DNA of 64,000 nucleotides from assembly GCF_007725405.1 (NCBI RefSeq), contig NZ_CP042163.1, positions 2,480,001-2,544,000 on the forward strand, written 5' to 3'. Every line of letters starts with the position of its first letter. Within the stretch, counting starts at the first letter, position 1. Below the pieces are notes generated by a model that ran no database searches, was not told the DNA's origin, and saw nothing but the letters and a program-made list of their open reading frames with translations. Shown here piece by piece: positions 1-9,134 of this stretch. Source of the stretch: Shouchella miscanthi. Its GTDB lineage: Bacteria > Bacillota > Bacilli > Bacillales > Bacillaceae_D. Made by a program: the position numbers and the translations under genes.

Positions 1-107
1 AATTCGTAGCAAAGAATGCCTGCCCTCTTCGCAAAAAATAAATGACCCCATTCGTGTACAAATACAAGCACACTGAATATGGCAATAAAAGCTAGTAACG
101 TATTCAA
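1..107 (-). CDS. rseP: RseP site-2 metalloprotease, N-terminal fragment
   Basis: Only the first 35 codons are inside the window; the gene runs off the left edge. The peptide begins [20 protein letters not shown] and contains HEWGH, the zinc-binding HExxH motif in the first membrane helix of site-2 proteases. The family cleaves anti-sigma factors and other substrates within the membrane. Start is TTG at 107, chosen because AGGAAGGCGG lies 8 bases upstream and this is the frame with the motif. It follows dxr in the same order as in B. subtilis. Confidence 0.85.
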   Translation of the reverse strand, partial: MNTLLAFIAIFSVLVFVHEWGHLFFAKRAGILCYE

Positions 108-126
108 CAGCCATACCGCCTTCCTG

Positions 127-1269
127 TTAGTTGTTCATTACACGTGCACGAACTGCTTGATCAACAGCAAGAATTTCTTCAAGTGAAGGATTTGCTTGCT
201 TTGTGTGTGTATGTAATGCTTGTTCAATCACGTCTTCAATCTGTAAAAATGTAAGTTCACCTTTTAAAAACTTAGCCACTGCCACTTCATTTGCTGCATT
301 TAAAACGGTTGGCATAGTGCCTCCACTTTTGCCTGCTTCATAAGCAAATTTCATACAGCGATAACGTTCAAAATCAAGATCCTTAAAATGAAGTTTACCG
401 ATTTCGGCAAGATTCAATCGCTCTCCTTCAGGTCGTGCATAACGATCAGGGTACGTCAACGCATACTGAATGGGTACACGCATATCTGGTGTTCCTAATT
501 GAGCGATCACACTCCGGTCATGAAACTCTACCATTGAATGAATAATACTCTCTTTATGGATTACTACATCAATATGGTCATAGTCCATGTTAAATAACCA
601 ATTTGCTTCAATCACTTCCAAGCCTTTATTCATCATTGTAGCAGAATCAATCGTAATCTTTGCTCCCATTGACCAGTTTGGATGGGATAGAGCCTGTTCC
701 ACAGTGACATCTTGGAGCTCATGTCGAGCTTTATCTCGGAAACTTCCTCCTGATGCAGTTAAAATTAACCGATCAATTGCTTTATGAGGTTCTCCATTTA
801 AAGCTTGAAAAATAGCAGAGTGCTCGCTATCGACAGGAATAAGTGGAACAGCTTGTTTTTTCGCTGCTTCCATTACTAGATGCCCTGCTGTTACAAGGGT
901 TTCTTTGTTTGCAATGGCAACAGGTTTGCCTGCTTCAATGGCAGCCAGCGTTGGCAGCAAGCCGACAGATCCTGTAATAGCGGTAACCACAACATCGGCA
1001 TCAGACGACTTTGCAACTTCTACTAAACCAGAGTCGCCATAATAGAATTCCACTTCTTTGCCAAATTCCCTTTGAAGCGTTTTAGCATCCTCTTCTTTTG
1101 CCACCGAAACGAGGTTCGGTTTAAATTCTTTAATTTGGTTTCGAGCCAGCTCGATATTTACACCACAGGACAATGCTACTAAGGAAAATGCTTGAGGATG
1201 TTCCCGAATAACATCTAATGTCTGTGTACCAATTGAACCTGTTGAGCCTAATAAACTAATTTTTTTCAT
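127..1269 (-). CDS. dxr: 1-deoxy-D-xylulose 5-phosphate reductoisomerase
   Basis: Cytosolic enzyme that converts DXP to 2-C-methyl-D-erythritol 4-phosphate with NADPH, the committed step of the MEP isoprenoid pathway. The 380 aa match the family length. GSTGSIG at residues 8-14 is the NADPH-binding loop, NKE at 121-123 and DSEHSAIFQ at 147-155 are conserved substrate and metal-site segments, and [14 protein letters not shown] further on is a family signature. ATG follows GGGGAGGAGAAACG. It sits between cdsA and rseP, so undecaprenyl phosphate synthesis (uppS) and its isoprenoid precursor supply share one transcript. Confidence 0.97.
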   Translation of the reverse strand: MKKISLLGSTGSIGTQTLDVIREHPQAFSLVALSCGVNIELARNQIKEFKPNLVSVAKEEDAKTLQREFGKEVEFYYGDSGLVEVAKSSDADVVVTAITGSVGLLPTLAAIEAGKPVAIANKETLVTAGHLVMEAAKKQAVPLIPVDSEHSAIFQALNGEPHKAIDRLILTASGGSFRDKARHELQDVTVEQALSHPNWSMGAKITIDSATMMNKGLEVIEANWLFNMDYDHIDVVIHKESIIHSMVEFHDRSVIAQLGTPDMRVPIQYALTYPDRYARPEGERLNLAEIGKLHFKDLDFERYRCMKFAYEAGKSGGTMPTVLNAANEVAVAKFLKGELTFLQIEDVIEQALHTHTKQANPSLEEILAVDQAVRARVMNN

Positions 1270-1309
1270 CGTTTCTCCTCCCCATCTCGCAAGCGAACTA
1301 CTTCATCTT

Positions 1310-2107
1310 TTATATTAATTGCAAAAGATGCAAGAGCGGCATGACAAAGATTAAGCTATCAAACCGATCCAATATACCACCATGTCCAGGTAATACATTT
1401 CCTGAATCTTTCACGGCATAATGGCGTTTTAACGCTGACTCTACTAAATCACCAATTTGCCCAAAAACGGCAGTGGCAAGCATAATAAAGACTGCGGTTA
1501 TGTATGAAGTAAATGCCGGCGTAAGGAAAAAGAACAAACTTCCGACGATAACAGCTAAAACAATCCCACCGAGAGAGCCTTCAATCGTCTTATTCGGACT
1601 AATTTCTGGCCAAAGCTTATGTTTTCCCATCGCTTTCCCAACAAAATAGGCACCAGAGTCGGTTGTCCAAATTAAGACAATGACAAATAAAACGAGCCAC
1701 AGACCAACTTCGGTTACATTTCGAGCCTCTATCAAGAAGTGAAAACCAAACCCAACATAAACGCTTGATAGTATCATAAATCCAACCTCATCAAAGGTTA
1801 GTTTATTCTTTGTTAACACCGTCAGCATTAACAAAATAAGGATGAGAAAAATAAACAATTCTATTTTTGTATTTTCTATCGGAATAAATTGATCAAACCA
1901 GTTCGTTGGAATTAATAGCAGCCACATTGATATAAGCCCGGCTATTCCTCTTAACGATAAGGCTTGAATTTTTTTCATTTTAAGTAATTCCATCATCGCG
2001 ATCGTTGCCATTAAGGTTACAAAAATGGAAAACCACCAGCCACCTAGAAAAACAAATGCTAAAATGACAACCCCAATCGCTAATCCTGTTACAATTCGTG
2101 TTTTCAT
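1310..2107 (-). CDS. cdsA: Phosphatidate cytidylyltransferase (CDP-diglyceride synthase)
   Basis: Integral membrane enzyme that makes CDP-diacylglycerol from phosphatidic acid and CTP, feeding phospholipid synthesis. The 265-aa product is mostly hydrophobic with about seven to eight membrane segments. The C-terminal family signature is visible around residues 225-262, including GDLVESALKR and GGILDRFDSLIFVMPL with its conserved aspartates. ATG at 2107 has AGGAAGGGCGA upstream. It lies 14 bp after uppS and 40 bp before dxr in the uppS-cdsA-dxr-rseP unit. Confidence 0.96.
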   Translation of the reverse strand: MKTRIVTGLAIGVVILAFVFLGGWWFSIFVTLMATIAMMELLKMKKIQALSLRGIAGLISMWLLLIPTNWFDQFIPIENTKIELFIFLILILLMLTVLTKNKLTFDEVGFMILSSVYVGFGFHFLIEARNVTEVGLWLVLFVIVLIWTTDSGAYFVGKAMGKHKLWPEISPNKTIEGSLGGIVLAVIVGSLFFFLTPAFTSYITAVFIMLATAVFGQIGDLVESALKRHYAVKDSGNVLPGHGGILDRFDSLIFVMPLLHLLQLI

Positions 2108-2121
2108 TACTGTCGCCCTTC

Positions 2122-2898
2122 CTATAATCCTCCGTAACGTCTACCACGATTTTGATAGGTCGCAATGGCTTCACGGAAATGATTCTCATTAAAATCGGGC
2201 CAAAGTACAGGTGTGAACCAGAATTCACTATAAGCAAGCTGCCACAGCATAAAATTACTTAATCTGATTTCACCACTCGTGCGAATCAATAAGTCTGGAT
2301 CCTTTAGCTGACAACTCATTAAATGCGCACCAATCACATCTTCATTAATGTCTTCTGCTCGAAGCTCACCTGATTCTACTTTAAACGCAATTTGTTTCAT
2401 TGCTTCCGCCATCTCAAATCGACTGCCATAATTAAGGGCAAAGTTTAGAATTAACCCGGTATTATGCTTTGTCTTTTCAATTGCTTCATCCACAGCTCGA
2501 ATTGTATGAACCGGCAACTCTTCTTTCGTTCCCATAATTCGGACTTGTACATTTTCTTTAATAAGAGTCGGGAGTTCGCTTTTAAGGTAGCGTTCCGGTA
2601 AACTTAATAAAAAATCAACCTCCGCTTTCGGGCGCATCCAATTCTCTGTTGAAAACGCATAAAGGGTAAGTGCTTCCACCTGTAACGCATTTGCCGCTCG
2701 GACAATTTTGTTTACATTTTTCATCCCTTCACGATGACCAGCAATGCGAGGGAGGCCTCGGTTGGATGCCCATCTGCCATTGCCATCCATAATAATGGCG
2801 ACATGCTTTGGAATCCGACTTAAATCAAGGTTTCTATCATATTGCTTTTCCTCTTCTGTATGAAAAGCTTGCTTCCATTTAGAAAATTTCTCGAGCAT
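2122..2898 (-). CDS. uppS: Undecaprenyl pyrophosphate synthase
   Basis: Cis-prenyltransferase that adds eight isopentenyl units to farnesyl diphosphate to make the C55 carrier for cell-wall polymers. The 258 aa are typical. IMDGNGRWA at residues 36-44 holds the catalytic aspartate, RIAGHREG follows, and LLIRTSGEIRLSNF near 203-216 carries the conserved arginines that bind diphosphate. A GGAGGG ribosome site stands 6 bases before ATG. It is the first gene after the frr terminator, so expression needs either read-through or a promoter in the short gap that I could not identify. Confidence 0.97.
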   Translation of the reverse strand: MLEKFSKWKQAFHTEEEKQYDRNLDLSRIPKHVAIIMDGNGRWASNRGLPRIAGHREGMKNVNKIVRAANALQVEALTLYAFSTENWMRPKAEVDFLLSLPERYLKSELPTLIKENVQVRIMGTKEELPVHTIRAVDEAIEKTKHNTGLILNFALNYGSRFEMAEAMKQIAFKVESGELRAEDINEDVIGAHLMSCQLKDPDLLIRTSGEIRLSNFMLWQLAYSEFWFTPVLWPDFNENHFREAIATYQNRGRRYGGL

Positions 2899-2950
2899 TC
2901 TTCGCCCTCCGTCTCACTAGCGGTTCGCCCTTCACGATGCTTAAAAGTGT

Positions 2951-2974
2951 AAAAAACCCCCTATTAAAGAGGGT
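2951..2974 (-). terminator. Rho-independent terminator after frr
   Basis: On the minus strand ACCCTCT and AGGGGGT form a 7-bp stem (one G-U pair) with a 5-base loop, followed directly by six T residues. It lies just beyond the frr stop codon. Confidence 0.75.
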
Positions 2975-3007
2975 CTCCTACTTTTCTTTATCATACACGT
3001 AAATTGA

Positions 3008-3565
3008 TCAGACTTCCATAATTTCCTCTTCTTTTTCTTTAGCACGTGTATCAATCTTACTAATATAAGAGTCTGTTAACTTTTGAATGTTGTCCGTCTC
3101 TCCACGTAGCTCGTCCTCTGTCATCTCGCCGTCTTTTTGAAGCTTTTTCAAGTCATCATTCGCATCACGACGAATATTACGAACAGCTACTTTCGAATCT
3201 TCAGCTGTTCTTGACACAATTTTACTTAATTCTTTCCGACGCTCTTCTGTTAGTGCTGGAATAATAATACGTATTACTTGTCCATCACTTGATGGTGTCA
3301 AGCCAAGATCAGCCTTCATAATCGCTTTTTCAATATTACTAATGGCTGATTTATCAAAAGGCGTAATTAAAAGTAAACGCGCTTCCGGTACCGTAATAGA
3401 AGCAAGTTGATTTAACGGTGTTTCTGCTCCATAATACTCTACTGTAACACGGTCTAAAAGAGCTGGATTTGCACGTCCAGCACGAAGTTTCGCTAGTTCA
3501 CGATTTAAAGACTCAATGGCTTTATCCATTCTTCCTTTAGTATCATCTTGAATTTGTTTTGACAT
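3008..3565 (-). CDS. frr: Ribosome recycling factor
   Basis: Splits post-termination ribosomes together with EF-G. The 185-aa length is the family norm, and conserved segments are [17 protein letters not shown] near residues 25-41 and the helical C-terminal stretch with [11 protein letters not shown]. The protein is all coiled-coil domain plus a small beta domain. It follows pyrH after only 5 bp and is followed by a clear terminator, so it closes the rpsB-tsf-pyrH-frr translation block. Confidence 0.97.
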   Translation of the reverse strand: MSKQIQDDTKGRMDKAIESLNRELAKLRAGRANPALLDRVTVEYYGAETPLNQLASITVPEARLLLITPFDKSAISNIEKAIMKADLGLTPSSDGQVIRIIIPALTEERRKELSKIVSRTAEDSKVAVRNIRRDANDDLKKLQKDGEMTEDELRGETDNIQKLTDSYISKIDTRAKEKEEEIMEV

Positions 3566-3570
3566 AACAA

Positions 3571-4287
3571 TTATTTCCCCCTGACCACTGTACCAATTTT
3601 TTCACCTAAAACGGCGCGTTTAATGTTGCCTTCTTCCATTATAGAGAATACGACAAGTGGAATGTCGTTGTCCATACATAAGGATGAAGCAGTTGAATCC
3701 ATTACTTGAAGCCCTTCTTTTAAAACATCCATATACGTAATCGTGTCATATTTTGTTGCATCCTCATTCGTACGAGGGTCCGCATTATAAACGCCATCTA
3801 CATTATTTTTCGCCATTAAGATGACTTCTGCCTCGATTTCCGCCGCACGTAGCGCAGAAGTAGTATCAGTTGAAAAGTATGGGTTCCCTGTTCCAGCTGC
3901 AAAAATAACAACACGCTTCTTCTCAAGATGACGAATCGCTTTTCTACGAATATAAGGCTCTGCCACTTGTCTCATTTCAATTGATGTTTGCACTCGTGAT
4001 TCAACACCAATCGATTCAAGGCTATCTTGAAGAGCAAGGGAATTCATAACTGTCGCCAGCATGCCCATATAATCTGCAGTGGCACGATCCATTCCTTGAG
4101 CACTACCAGCCATTCCGCGCCAAATATTACCGGCACCAACAACGACGGCTACCTCTACTTCTAGTTCAACAATCTCTCTAATTTGCGTAGCAATAGATTT
4201 AATGATTGTCGGATCAATTCCATACCCTTGTTCTCCAGCTAATGCTTCTCCACTAAGCTTTAAAACGACACGATTGTATTTGTTCAT
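3571..4287 (-). CDS. pyrH: UMP kinase
   Basis: Hexameric kinase of the amino acid kinase fold that phosphorylates UMP to UDP and is regulated by GTP and UTP in bacteria. The 238-aa product starts [20 protein letters not shown], with KLSGEAL (residues 10-16) forming the phosphate-binding strand, then [21 protein letters not shown] and [12 protein letters not shown], all family signatures. ATG follows GGAGGTCACA. Gene order tsf-pyrH-frr is the standard Bacillaceae arrangement. Confidence 0.98.
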   Translation of the reverse strand: MNKYNRVVLKLSGEALAGEQGYGIDPTIIKSIATQIREIVELEVEVAVVVGAGNIWRGMAGSAQGMDRATADYMGMLATVMNSLALQDSLESIGVESRVQTSIEMRQVAEPYIRRKAIRHLEKKRVVIFAAGTGNPYFSTDTTSALRAAEIEAEVILMAKNNVDGVYNADPRTNEDATKYDTITYMDVLKEGLQVMDSTASSLCMDNDIPLVVFSIMEEGNIKRAVLGEKIGTVVRGK

Positions 4288-4324
4288 TGTGACCTCCGAA
4301 TTTGCTTTGTTCCTTATCTGTTCT

Positions 4325-4361
4325 TGTAAAAAAGGGACACGAACGAATGTTGTGTCCCTTT
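4325..4361 (-). terminator. Terminator after tsf
   Basis: A 10-bp perfect stem (AAAGGGACAC with GTGTCCCTTT) with an 11-base loop is followed on the minus strand by a run of six T residues. It separates tsf from pyrH, so rpsB-tsf mRNA should exceed the pyrH-frr read-through. Confidence 0.85.
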
Positions 4362-4370
4362 ACTAGGTTG

Positions 4371-5255
4371 TTATTTTTTCACTTGAGACATAACTTCTTC
4401 AGCAAAGTTATCTTCACGCTTTTCAATACCTTCGCCTACTTCGTAACGAACGAATGCTTTCACAGTAGCATTTTTTCCTTTTACATACTTACCAACTTTT
4501 TGATCGCCATCTTTTACGAAAGGCTGGTCAAGTAGACATACTTGTTCAAAGAATTTGCTTAAGCGACCTTCAACCATTTTTTCAACGATGTTTTCAGGTT
4601 TGCCTTCGTTAAGCGCTTGTTGCTTAAGTACTTCGCGCTCACGATCAACAACATCACCCGTTACTTCATCGCGAGAAACATAGGTTGGGTTAATTGCAGC
4701 AACGTGCATCGCAATGTCTTTCGCAAGTTCTTCATCATTTGAAGTACCAATTAACGTAAGAACTCCGATACGGCCACCCATGTGTAGGTATGAGCCAAAT
4801 ACATCACTGTCTTCTTTTTCAACAACCGTGAAACGGCGTAGAGAAAGTTTTTCACCAATTTTTGCAATCGAAGAATTAATGTGAGAGAGAACGGTATCGT
4901 CTCCACCTTTAAAGTTTTGCTCTAACGCCTCTTCAACTGTTGCTGGGTTTTCAGCTAAAATGTGCTCAGCCAATTCTTTAACAAGACCTTGGAAGTTTTC
5001 GTTTTTCGCAACGAAATCTGTCTCAGAGTTCACTTCAACGATAACCGCTTTGTTTCCACTTGTTACAACTGACGCAAGACCCTCTGCTGCAACACGGTCT
5101 GCTTTCTTCTCAGCTTTTGCAATACCCTTTTCGCGTAGAAAATCAATTGCTTTGTCCATATCTCCATCAACTTCAACAAGCGCTTTCTTACAATCCATCA
5201 TGCCAGCGCCTGTTTTTTCACGAAGTTCTTTTACCATACTCGCTGTAACTGCCAT
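4371..5255 (-). CDS. tsf: Elongation factor Ts
   Basis: Guanine nucleotide exchange factor for EF-Tu. The 294-aa protein has the N-terminal UBA-like helix region with [16 protein letters not shown] (residues 11-26) and TDFVAKN at 79-85, the EF-Tu contact loop. AGGAGGAATTTAA precedes ATG. It follows rpsB in the universal rpsB-tsf pair, with hairpins both before and after the gene. Confidence 0.98.
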   Translation of the reverse strand: MAVTASMVKELREKTGAGMMDCKKALVEVDGDMDKAIDFLREKGIAKAEKKADRVAAEGLASVVTSGNKAVIVEVNSETDFVAKNENFQGLVKELAEHILAENPATVEEALEQNFKGGDDTVLSHINSSIAKIGEKLSLRRFTVVEKEDSDVFGSYLHMGGRIGVLTLIGTSNDEELAKDIAMHVAAINPTYVSRDEVTGDVVDREREVLKQQALNEGKPENIVEKMVEGRLSKFFEQVCLLDQPFVKDGDQKVGKYVKGKNATVKAFVRYEVGEGIEKREDNFAEEVMSQVKK

Positions 5256-5287
5256 TTAAATTCCTCCTATTTACAAATCTTTTTCAC

Positions 5288-5326
5288 AAAAAAAAGGCGG
5301 GAAAGGGTTAATCTCCCTTCACCACC
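5288..5326 (-). terminator. Partial terminator between rpsB and tsf
   Basis: On the minus strand GGTGGTGAAGGG pairs with CCCTTTCCCGCC (11 of 12 positions, two wobble pairs) around a 7-base loop and is followed by eight T residues. The position inside the rpsB-tsf unit suggests partial termination that sets the S2 to EF-Ts ratio; that role is inference. Confidence 0.6.
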
Positions 5327-5344
5327 CTTTTTGGAGTCCAACAT

Positions 5345-6088
5345 TTATGCTGTCGTCGTTTCCTCAACGTCTTCAGAATTTGTATCTTCTAAGACTACTT
5401 CTTCTTCACCAGCAGTTGCTTCGATTACAGCATCAGCCATTTTTCCAGTTAGTAATTTAACGGCGCGAATCGCGTCATCATTACCTGGAATCACGTAATC
5501 CACTTCATCTGGATCGCAGTTTGTGTCTACAATCGCAACGATTGGAATATTTAGCTTGTGTGCTTCCGCAATTGCAATACGCTCTTTACGTGGGTCAATA
5601 ACGAATAAAGCGTCAGGAATGCTATTCATGTCTTTAATACCGCCTAAGAATTTCTCTAGACGATCCATTTCTTTTTTAAGAAGGATAACTTCTTTTTTAG
5701 GAAGAACATCAAATGTACCGTCTTCCTGCATTTTTTCAAGATTCTTTAGACGTGTAATACGCTTTTGAATCGTTTCGAAGTTTGTTAATGTTCCACCTAA
5801 CCAACGTTGGTTAATGTAGTACATTCCAGAACGAATCGCTTCGTCACGAACTGAATCCTGTGCTTGTTTCTTTGTACCAACGAAAAGAATTTTTCCTCCG
5901 TCAGCTGCAAGATCACGAACAAAATTGTACGCACTCTCGACTTTCTTGACCGTTTTTTGAAGGTCAATAATATAAATACCGTTTCTTTCTGTGAAGATGT
6001 AGCGATCCATTTTTGGGTTCCAACGACGAGTCTGATGACCGAAGTGAACACCAGCTTCTAGTAATTGTTTCATGGAGATAACTGCCAC
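5345..6088 (-). CDS. rpsB: 30S ribosomal protein S2
   Basis: Small-subunit protein needed for binding S1-type partners and initiating translation. The open frame extends further upstream, but the start is taken as GTG at 6088, giving [20 protein letters not shown], because AAGGAGGTG lies 6-8 bases before it and homologues begin there. Product is 247 aa. Conserved stretches include [23 protein letters not shown] and VDTNCDP. The C-terminus is an acidic tail rich in Glu and Thr, common in Bacillaceae S2. Confidence 0.97.
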   Translation of the reverse strand: MAVISMKQLLEAGVHFGHQTRRWNPKMDRYIFTERNGIYIIDLQKTVKKVESAYNFVRDLAADGGKILFVGTKKQAQDSVRDEAIRSGMYYINQRWLGGTLTNFETIQKRITRLKNLEKMQEDGTFDVLPKKEVILLKKEMDRLEKFLGGIKDMNSIPDALFVIDPRKERIAIAEAHKLNIPIVAIVDTNCDPDEVDYVIPGNDDAIRAVKLLTGKMADAVIEATAGEEEVVLEDTNSEDVEETTTA

Positions 6089-6210
6089 ACCAAACACCTC
6101 CTTATGGTTTTTTTTATCCTCCGCAGCATTCATTTCTTGACGACACACTTATCTATGATAAGAGCACCTTCGCCAAAATCCTTCTGCGTGTGTATTTAAC
6201 ACCGTCAATT

Positions 6211-6239
6211 ATCGTATCATATTTGCTGTTGATAAGCAA
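6211..6239 (-). promoter_or_regulatory. Possible sigma-A promoter for rpsB
   Basis: TTGCTT (6239-6234), 17 bases, TACGAT (6216-6211). The -35 is weak, but the spacing is exact and the site lies about 120 bases before the S2 start in the only gap between swrB and rpsB. Confidence 0.4.
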
Positions 6240-6249
6240 GGTGACGGCG

Positions 6250-6654
6250 CTAATTATTTTGGTTTTGCTTATTTACATGTTGAATAAGCTCGACTTCTCG
6301 TATTCCAATCTTTAACGTTTTGGCAATATCAGCAGCATGATGGCCATTGCGTTGATAGGTTCGAATCCGATCGACTACTTGATCACGGTTTAATTCAGGT
6401 TGTTTTTCAGTAGAACGGGTCGTATCGGTTTTAACATCAACACTAGTAGACTGCTTTTCGTTCGTTCGATTGAGCTGCTGATGAAATGCATCGATGACAA
6501 TTTCATTATCCTTCTTGATATCGTGTAAAAAAAGAGCAAGCGCTTCTTCTAACTCTTCTTTTGTTAAACGTTGATTTACCTGATGCTGAAGCTTTGCAAT
6601 CTTGAGACCTAATCCAAAGACAGCGAGTATAAGTAAGCTGATCCATATCCCCAT
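6250..6654 (-). CDS. swrB: SwrB-like swarming motility protein (DUF6115 type)
   Basis: The 134-aa product has one N-terminal membrane helix (about residues 2-18), a charged coiled segment, and a C-terminal helix-turn-helix-like block (about 95-125) with DRIRTYQRNGHHAADIAKTL. SwrB of B. subtilis sits in this same place, after sigD and before rpsB, and promotes assembly of the flagellar export apparatus. Sequence similarity is modest, so the call rests on position, membrane topology and the C-terminal block. Start ATG at 6654 is chosen for AAGGAGGG 5 bases upstream; a longer frame would overlap sigD. Confidence 0.75.
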   Translation of the reverse strand: MGIWISLLILAVFGLGLKIAKLQHQVNQRLTKEELEEALALFLHDIKKDNEIVIDAFHQQLNRTNEKQSTSVDVKTDTTRSTEKQPELNRDQVVDRIRTYQRNGHHAADIAKTLKIGIREVELIQHVNKQNQNN

Positions 6655-6667
6655 TAGATCCCTCCTT

Positions 6668-7423
6668 CTAACGAACGAACGCTCGTTCCACAAACCCCTG
6701 CTTTAGTTTTTTGATCGCTTTTGCGTGAATCTGTGAAATTCTTGACGTAGATAGATTTAACACTCTTCCAATGTCCGTTAACGATAATTCTTCGAAATAA
6801 CTGAGTTGAATGACGAGCTGCTCGTTTTCGTTCAACGCCTTTAACCGCTCAATCAGTTCATTCTTTGTATCTGTTTGAATAAGACGTTCACCGGGTTGTT
6901 CTATTTGTTCGTCTTTTACCTGTGTTTGATAGACACCATCACCTGTTGATGACACTAGCTCGTCAAACGAAATATTCATACTCGTAAATTGATCATATCT
7001 AATCGATGAAACTTCTTTTGCTGATAACTTCATTTCAGCAGCAATTTCCTTTTCATGAACGGATCGACCTTGAACTTGCTCAAGTTGCTCAACAATTTGG
7101 TCCATTCGTTTGATCTTTTCTCGAACCGTCCGTGGCAAGCGGTCTTCTTTTCGAAGACCATCAATCATGGCACCACGAATGCGAAACGACGCATATGTAT
7201 CAAATTTCAAATCCCGACTTGGGTCAAATCGCTGGATGGCATCAAATAAGCCTTCTAAAGCATGACTTTTTAACTCATCTTTTGTCACCGTTGCTGGCAA
7301 TGTTTTTGATACACGCTGAACATGAAATTGAACGAGAGGTAAATAATAGTGAATTAATGCTTCAATCGCTTCACTTGATTTTGATTCGTGCCACAATGCC
7401 CAAAGCTCAGCTTCTGATTTCAT
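6668..7423 (-). CDS. sigD: Flagellar sigma factor SigD (sigma-28)
   Basis: Directs RNA polymerase to late flagellar, chemotaxis and autolysin promoters. The 251 aa show sigma-70 region 2 (about residues 22-95, with ALEGLFDAIQRFDPSRDLKF), region 3 (HEKEIAAEMKLSAKEVS) and region 4 (LTDIGRVLNLSTSRISQIHA) in order. Start ATG has GAAGGAGAGGAAGAGA upstream. It is the second-to-last gene of the fla/che operon, where expression falls with distance from the promoter. An anti-sigma FlgM is not in this window. Confidence 0.96.
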   Translation of the reverse strand: MKSEAELWALWHESKSSEAIEALIHYYLPLVQFHVQRVSKTLPATVTKDELKSHALEGLFDAIQRFDPSRDLKFDTYASFRIRGAMIDGLRKEDRLPRTVREKIKRMDQIVEQLEQVQGRSVHEKEIAAEMKLSAKEVSSIRYDQFTSMNISFDELVSSTGDGVYQTQVKDEQIEQPGERLIQTDTKNELIERLKALNENEQLVIQLSYFEELSLTDIGRVLNLSTSRISQIHAKAIKKLKQGFVERAFVR

Positions 7424-7438
7424 TCTCTTCCTCTCCTT

Positions 7439-7924
7439 CTATATCTGTTTAATCGTTTTGCTCGCTGTACGCACGTGCATGGTGAACGTAGGTAGTGTAA
7501 ATTCTACGGTTCTCCCACACGCTCCACCTACATCTTTTGCTACCACTGGAATATGGGCATCTTCAAGCCATAGCGTTACAGCTTCTACATTTCGCTTTCC
7601 GATTTGCATGTATTCTTGTCGCATCGCATGACGGAACATTTGCGCTCCTCCTGCTATCTTTGCTTGTAAGTTGCTAGCACCTTGATTGACTAACTCCCTG
7701 TGTAAAAGTGTCAACGCTGTATCCGCATAGCGCCAAGGATTAAATGCTGTTTTTCTAGCTTGGTTTGAATCTGGAAGCATAATATGAACCATACCGGCGT
7801 GTACATAAGTATCATCATAGAGAACAACACAAACACAAGAGCCTAACCCACATGTTCGCAGTGTTCCTGAACGACTTAATACTTTCCATTCACCAATTGA
7901 GATTGTTTCACGTTGCTCATTCAT
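7439..7924 (-). CDS. cheD: Chemoreceptor glutamine deamidase CheD
   Basis: Deamidates receptor glutamines and binds CheC to modulate its CheY-P phosphatase activity. The 161 aa keep the catalytic triad: Cys30 in GLGSC, His47 in AGMVHIM and the Thr in ACGRTVEF near 145. ATGA overlap of 4 bases with the cheC stop implies coupled translation. Both partners are retained although cheA and cheW are missing from this cluster. Confidence 0.95.
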   Translation of the reverse strand: MNEQRETISIGEWKVLSRSGTLRTCGLGSCVCVVLYDDTYVHAGMVHIMLPDSNQARKTAFNPWRYADTALTLLHRELVNQGASNLQAKIAGGAQMFRHAMRQEYMQIGKRNVEAVTLWLEDAHIPVVAKDVGGACGRTVEFTLPTFTMHVRTASKTIKQI

Positions 7925-8526
7925 GTACGATCTCTTTCAAGGGCTCTTTTTAGTACTGCGACAGCCCTCTCATTTGGTATAAAAAGCAAAAATCCTTCCA
8001 TTCCTTCTTCTTCGTTTTTTACTTTCATGGACGTTTCCATTAGAAAAAACTGATCTACTTCAACAAGTTGATAGGTCGCCTCTGCCAGAACCGCACTTCC
8101 GATATCGATGGTTAACTCCGTTACAAGTGGATAAAGCGTTAATGACGTTAGAGAACCAATCGCTGTCACATAAGAGCCTATGACAATATTGCCAATCTCT
8201 TGGAACGCCGAAGAAGCAAGCGGGTACGTGTGTACATCAAGATCACTTTCTACATTAGGTAAGACCATTTTTACTAGGCGCACCGCTGTATCCATACTTG
8301 TTAAGAAAAACATTGTCCCTTCCACATCACCAGCGATTGGTGCATGTACCGTAGCACACACCTCTTGGTGGTAAGCACTCAACCGCGGTAAATCTTCCAT
8401 TGCATGAAGGGCAATTTCCGGCACATTCATCGCTACTTGGCGCTGTAAAAGAGTTGATAAAGCCGTTGCCGCAAAGCCAGTGCTAATGTTAGCAACTTCC
8501 TTTAACAGATCTTTTTCCATTGTCAC
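7921..8526 (-). CDS. cheC: CheY-P phosphatase CheC
   Basis: Removes phosphate from CheY-P and acts with CheD. With GTG at 8526 as start (GTGA overlap with the cheB stop, GGGGAG 7 bases upstream) the product is 201 aa. The first phosphatase site fits D-x3-E-x2-N-x22-P exactly (Asp6, Glu10, Asn13, Pro36). The second site has Ser-x3-Glu-x2-Asn in SAFQEIGN but its Pro is displaced by a few residues. An ATG two codons later is possible but too far from the ribosome site. Confidence 0.93.
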   Translation of the reverse strand: MTMEKDLLKEVANISTGFAATALSTLLQRQVAMNVPEIALHAMEDLPRLSAYHQEVCATVHAPIAGDVEGTMFFLTSMDTAVRLVKMVLPNVESDLDVHTYPLASSAFQEIGNIVIGSYVTAIGSLTSLTLYPLVTELTIDIGSAVLAEATYQLVEVDQFFLMETSMKVKNEEEGMEGFLLFIPNERAVAVLKRALERDRT

Positions 8527-9134
8527 AGTGAGGCTCCCCTTTCGTGTAACCATTTTCCAATATCAATATGAGTCAATTCCCAGTCTACTTGCCCGGTCTT
8601 GACTGCTGCATGAGGCATACCCGAAATAATGGCACTTTCTTCTGCTTCTGCTAAAATGGTGCAGCCACCTGATTGTTTTACTGGTTGTAAGGAAGCCGAA
8701 CCATCTCTACCCATGCCGGTTAAAATAATCAAGATTTTTTTGTTAAAAAATGTAGTCGAAGCAAACAATGTATTAATTGATGGATGATACAAATCATTCT
8801 GATTCGGTTCTGTTATCTGGAAAAAAGCACGATTTCCTCTCTGAATAAGCGTAGTTTGCCATCCTCCAGGCGCTATATAAACAACACCAGTTTGTACAGG
8901 TTCATCATGTTGCGCTTCCTTTATTTGAAATGAAAACTGTTCATTTAAACGCTTAGCTAATAAAGCGGTAAAATGCCCTGGCATATGTTGGGCAATAACA
9001 ATCGGATACGGCAATTGATTTGGCAGCTGTTCAAACAGCTTTTGCAAAGCATTTGGGCCACCAGTTGAGCTGCCGATGGCAACAATCACAGAGGGGCCAT
9101 TCCGATGATCCACTTGATCTCGTTCAATCATCAT
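8523..9134 (-). CDS. cheB: CheB methylesterase, catalytic domain only
   Basis: Hydrolyses receptor glutamyl methyl esters. The 203-aa product is a complete catalytic domain: GSSTGGP at 21-27 (nucleophile Ser23), QHMP with His50, and GMGRDG with Asp144 make the Ser-His-Asp triad. The N-terminal CheY-like receiver and linker, about 150 residues in ordinary CheB (about 350 aa), are absent. ATG at 9134 overlaps the previous stop as ATGA. Without a receiver it cannot be switched on by CheA phosphorylation and may be constitutively active. Calling it CheB is secure; its regulation is inference. Confidence 0.9.
   Translation of the reverse strand: MMIERDQVDHRNGPSVIVAIGSSTGGPNALQKLFEQLPNQLPYPIVIAQHMPGHFTALLAKRLNEQFSFQIKEAQHDEPVQTGVVYIAPGGWQTTLIQRGNRAFFQITEPNQNDLYHPSINTLFASTTFFNKKILIILTGMGRDGSASLQPVKQSGGCTILAEAEESAIISGMPHAAVKTGQVDWELTHIDIGKWLHERGASL

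Noticed and set aside
1980-2237. 85-codon minus-strand frame across the uppS-cdsA junction
   Set aside because: It overlaps the confident ends of both genes in another frame and has no ribosome site.
4960-5259. 99-codon plus-strand open frame inside tsf
   Set aside because: Serine/alanine-rich shadow of a highly expressed gene with no ribosome site or family.
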